Assembly: GCF_052324685.1 (NCBI RefSeq) | Contig: NC_135223.1 | Location: 11,039,766 to 11,103,765 of the forward strand | Origin: Brachyhypopomus gauderio | Lineage: Eukaryota > Chordata > Actinopteri > Gymnotiformes > Hypopomidae | Direction of reading: 5' to 3' | DNA length: 64,000 nt | In this document: in pieces, positions 60,875 to 64,000 of the stretch | Position numbering within the stretch: position 1 is the first letter of the stretch | Layout: each line of letters begins with the position of its first letter | Made by a program: the position numbers and the translations under genes | The notes under the pieces: generated by a model | What the model saw: only the letters and a program-made list of their open reading frames with translations | Databases searched by the model: none | What the model was told of the DNA's origin: nothing

Positions 60875-63613
60875 TCACATAATAAGTGAAGCAAAACCAA
60901 TAGGAACGAGGCCCTCCTTGTCACCTTGACGACAGCGAATCCAGTCTTGGTCCACACCTCCCAACAATATAAGCTCCTCCCCTTTTCTGAAGCTCAGCTC
61001 TGCCCCATTGCCTGTGTGATCACACAGGGTCCGGACCGCCCTGTAAAATCATTCACATAATCGATATCAAAAGTATGAATTTAGCTCACTCGTCATCCAT
61101 CTCCACAGCTGTTTAAACACTTTACCTCAGAGGTTTGGGCTGATCCATTTCTTTATCTTCATCTTTTCTCATCTCTTTCTCCATGTTTCTTACAGGCTCT
61201 ATCTTCTCAGGCAGGAAGTTTTGACCTGTACTCGTCATACGACTTAGAATTGTTATACCAGGAGAAAGCCACTGAGAGGGACGCCTGGGAGAAAGAGAAA
61301 CACAGAGACTGAATGTTTGTTTACCATCATGGTAGAGCTGGGCGATATGGCCCTCCAAAAAAATCTTCGATTAATTTTTTTTAAATCCGATTTTCGATTT
61401 TAATAGATTTATTTTCCTCTACTAAAAAACTACAGATGATAAAGGAATGGTAAAAAAAAGTTTTAATTTATTTTTCACTTAAATTTCCCCTTTGAGGTTA
61501 AAGTGCAAGCAGAAACAAATTGTAAACAAGTGAGAACATTCAGTAACTTTTAGAAGGTTTTCTCCAACATACTTTAAGCATTGACACAATGCAACCTCAA
61601 ACTTAAAATAAATAAATAAAACACACCCTCAAAAAATAAATAGATATAAATAATTTGGTGCCCTTTAATAAAATGGAAAACAAATACAATTGAACAATTC
61701 TTGCATGTTGTACTGACAGTCACGCTGTCTACATTCTGATTAAGAACAGGGCTCCCCTCACTTTAGCCTAAATTCCAGCACTTTTCAAACCTGAAACACA
61801 ATGTAACATTAAAATTCGTCAGGTAAATGTTCCTTCCACTGTTTCTTTATACTACCACAGTTTATACTTTATACTACAATAGTTGCCAGGTTCGCTTTTT
61901 CACGCCAAATTGGGCTTGTTTGGAAAATCCAGCCGCGGGTAAAAATTATGGGGTCGCGGGGTGCGGTTTTTTGGTCTACTTTTGAGTTGGGCTACCGCAG
62001 GAGTTACAAGTCAACACTAATAATGGATCGCGATATAATACTTAATTTGTCTCCATTTTACACACTCGCGAGGTGCCCGGAGCCGCGCGCTACGGTCACT
62101 CGCGAAAGTATAATCCATTGAAGCGGGTTCGGTGACCGAGGCAGAAACTGCTTAATCCAAAATATCCCGCGGAGGGAAACTTTATTGACAGCGCAACTGA
62201 ATAGCACTCTTCGCTCTCTCCCTCTATCGGTTTCAAACACCTTACAGCGAGGACTTGTTTGGTCTACATCTGACGCCGCAAAACCGAACCAACTCCAGAT
62301 CACGGAGCTAGTTGCTCTTTTCTTGGACACAAGTTCCGCCGTCATGTTTGTGTGTGTGTGTTTTGAGGGTGGATGGGTGGGAGGTGCTAAACTCACTGAA
62401 CTACGGGAGCCCACAGTGCAGCGTCGGTGGTGAAAATTAAATCTCAGAAAATCGATTTTCTTAAAAACACATCGTCCTTAACTGTAAATTCGAATTAATA
62501 GATAATATCGATTAATCGCCCAGCTCTACATCATGGAGGCACTACTGTGGAAACCAATCCACCTCAGACACTCTTAATTATCAATGGTGGCATGACAGAA
62601 ATAATATCATTAAACTTTATAAAGATTCTTTTTACTAACTGCATCGTTAATTAGAGAATAATCATGTATTTTTGTCCTAATTATCAATGATGCTTCATCT
62701 TGCTTTGTAAAAAACGTATCAAAAGGCAGACCTGAAAAACAAAACATAAGCTCTCTTTTCAAGTTCTATGAAAAGTGTGTAGTCATTATGTGATATTTTC
62801 ATAACTATGACATTGCAGTTTGCCTATCGTGAAAAAATATATTTCACCTTTTCATTGGTGGATTTGTGGGGCTTTTGGAAGCTCCGAACAGCCTGCCCAA
62901 ATCCCATAGAACTGCTCCACTATCAGCTGTCGAGAGCTCCTGGCCTGGCTTCTGACGTGCGGAGGAAACAGCATCTGTGCTCAGATCCTCCACTCTCTGA
63001 AGCCCTTCAGGCTCCTCTGAGGAGCCAAAGGATGATAAACCACTCCAGTTCTGTCCTAGCCTCTCCCCCCAACGCAACACTGCCCCCCAGCCTTGCTGAA
63101 GAGCCTGGCCTGCTTGCTGGGTGAGGATGTTCACACTTCCGACGCTAGGAGGCGCTATTTCCTTTTCCTGCAGCCACTGCAGCTGGGGGGTGGTCTCACC
63201 CTTACCGATGCCCGATGATATCGGTCTGCAGTATAAGGATCTTGCATTGAATGACCTCAAGGAGACGGAATTAAGGCTGGCTGCTTTTGAATCCAAATCG
63301 CCGAAATCTTGCATGGACACACCCCTCAGATGTGGACCGCTGACCTGAGACTGGCTCGAGCAGAAGCGCGGGTCCTGTCCGGGTGGGCTGGACGGGTCGG
63401 GGCTACGCCCGCTCGGTGTGAGGTCTGGGGAGGAGGGGTCGAGGTGGTGGTGTTGGAACAGTAGGTCAATGTTAAAGGTCAGGAGGGAGAGTGGCTGTAG
63501 CAGGAGGAGGAGCTCATCAAAGAGAGGCTTGCAGGAAGTGCCCGCAAGGCGCATGAATGCAGTGCGTCGGTAATACGTTTCCAACACATCTGGGAGACAA
63601 AGATGATATATAT

Positions 63614-63659
<46 letters not shown>

Positions 63660-63901
63660 GGCACAGGAATGTTTTGAAGATCAAGCAAAGGTATGTAGGG
63701 GAAATAAATAGAAACAATCAGGTAATGCAAAATGTTCTACAAAAGCACAGAACTTACCAGGCACACTTTTTATCCTTTTAATTTCAAAACAAAACAGCTA
63801 ATGATGAAATGAGCAGCAACCCAGCCATAATCCCTATCTAGTGAGCACACTCACCACTGCAGGCCTGCACATGGGAAAGCCAGAAATCAAGGCGCTTGAT
63901 A
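60875..63901 (-). CDS. rusc1: RUN and SH3 domain-containing protein, 3' part (5' exons outside window)
   Basis: Four exons on the minus strand: 63901-63855, 63589-62848, 61284-61126 and 61040-60875 (stop TGA). The phases agree (T|ATC AAG..., G|AT, AG|G, AG|G). The first two read IKRLDFWLSHVQAC.. and DVLETYYRRTAFMRLAG, the end of a RUN domain, followed by LSLLTFNIDLLFQHHHL. A Ser/Pro/Gln-rich linker of about 200 residues follows. The last exon is an SH3 domain: VRTLCDHTGNGAELSFRKGE, DWIRCRQGDKEGLVPIGFAS. RUSC proteins are adaptors in vesicle transport and in TrkA/NEMO signalling; the RUN domain binds small GTPase pathways and the SH3 binds proline motifs. RUSC1 is preferred over RUSC2 because it neighbours ASH1L in human. 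A hAT-like element lies in the intron 61285-62847. Confidence 0.87.
61333..62528. mobile_element. Non-autonomous hAT-like element with 8-bp target duplication
   Basis: The element starts TAGAGCTGGGCGAT and ends ATCGCCCAGCTCTA, a perfect 14-bp inverted repeat that continues imperfectly. It is flanked on both sides by CATCATGG (61325-61332 and 62529-62536), an exact 8-bp target-site duplication, as produced by hAT transposases. The 1,196-bp body has no transposase and includes a CpG-rich core near 62060-62110. It lies inside a rusc1 intron. Confidence 0.92.
63615..63651. repeat. (GA)n microsatellite in rusc1 intron
   Basis: About 17 GA units (CT on the coding strand), upstream of the acceptor at 63591-63590 in transcript sense. 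Confidence 0.93.
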
Positions 63902-64000
63902 CTGCAGGAGAAATGTGAACAAGACAGGAGTCAGAGAAACAATGGAGGAAGAAAGAAGAGACATATTTGCACTTGCTGGTTTCAGAGATGCAAAATAAAA

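Overview
The window is vertebrate nuclear DNA from a ray-finned (teleost) fish. Genes are intron-rich with GT..AG junctions, long (CA/TG)n microsatellites are frequent, and Tc1/mariner, hAT, LINE and LTR remnants of fish type fill the gaps. Nothing seen fixes the order or species.

Layout. (1) 121-1753 (+): 3' end of an rnf115-type RING-H2 ubiquitin ligase; the 5' part lies outside the window. (2) 3959-7974 (-): gba1, lysosomal glucosylceramidase, ten coding exons, complete. (3) 8905-13823 (-): dap3, mitochondrial small-ribosomal-subunit protein mS29, thirteen coding exons, complete, directly upstream of gba1 on the same strand. (4) 14-23 kb: gene-free, with three Tc1-family remnants and a gypsy-type LTR. 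(5) about 23.2-40.1 kb (+): an ASH1L-type gene of fourteen coding exons, open for 1,973 codons. It keeps the AT-hooks, the ASH1L-specific central blocks and part of the bromodomain, but has no SET domain and no PHD or BAH domain. (6) 40-49 kb: decayed retroelements, a tRNA-derived SINE and a minisatellite. (7) 49136-51533 and 52765-55113 (+): two tandem class-IV TRIM genes (RING, B-box, coiled coil, PRY-SPRY) with the same six-exon architecture. (8) 55-60.8 kb: gene-poor, with a Tc1-like element carrying long terminal inverted repeats. (9) 60875-63901 (-): 3' part of a rusc1-type gene (RUN and SH3), with a 1.2-kb hAT-like insertion in one intron.

Gene models were built by hand: exon ends were placed on GT/AG sites, checked for codon phase, and compared with remembered family sequences. 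gba1 (1,557 nt), dap3 (1,206 nt), the ASH1L-like gene (5,922 nt) and both TRIM genes (1,452 and 1,497 nt) all sum to whole codons ending in a stop, which supports the models. The gene set (rnf115, gba1, dap3, ash1l, rusc1) recalls human 1q21-q22, so the block looks like conserved vertebrate synteny. The genes do not form an operon or a single pathway: they cover lysosomal lipid breakdown, mitochondrial translation, chromatin, ubiquitin ligation and vesicle or signalling adaptors. The most unusual object is the ASH1L paralogue that has apparently lost its methyltransferase core while keeping an intact reading frame.
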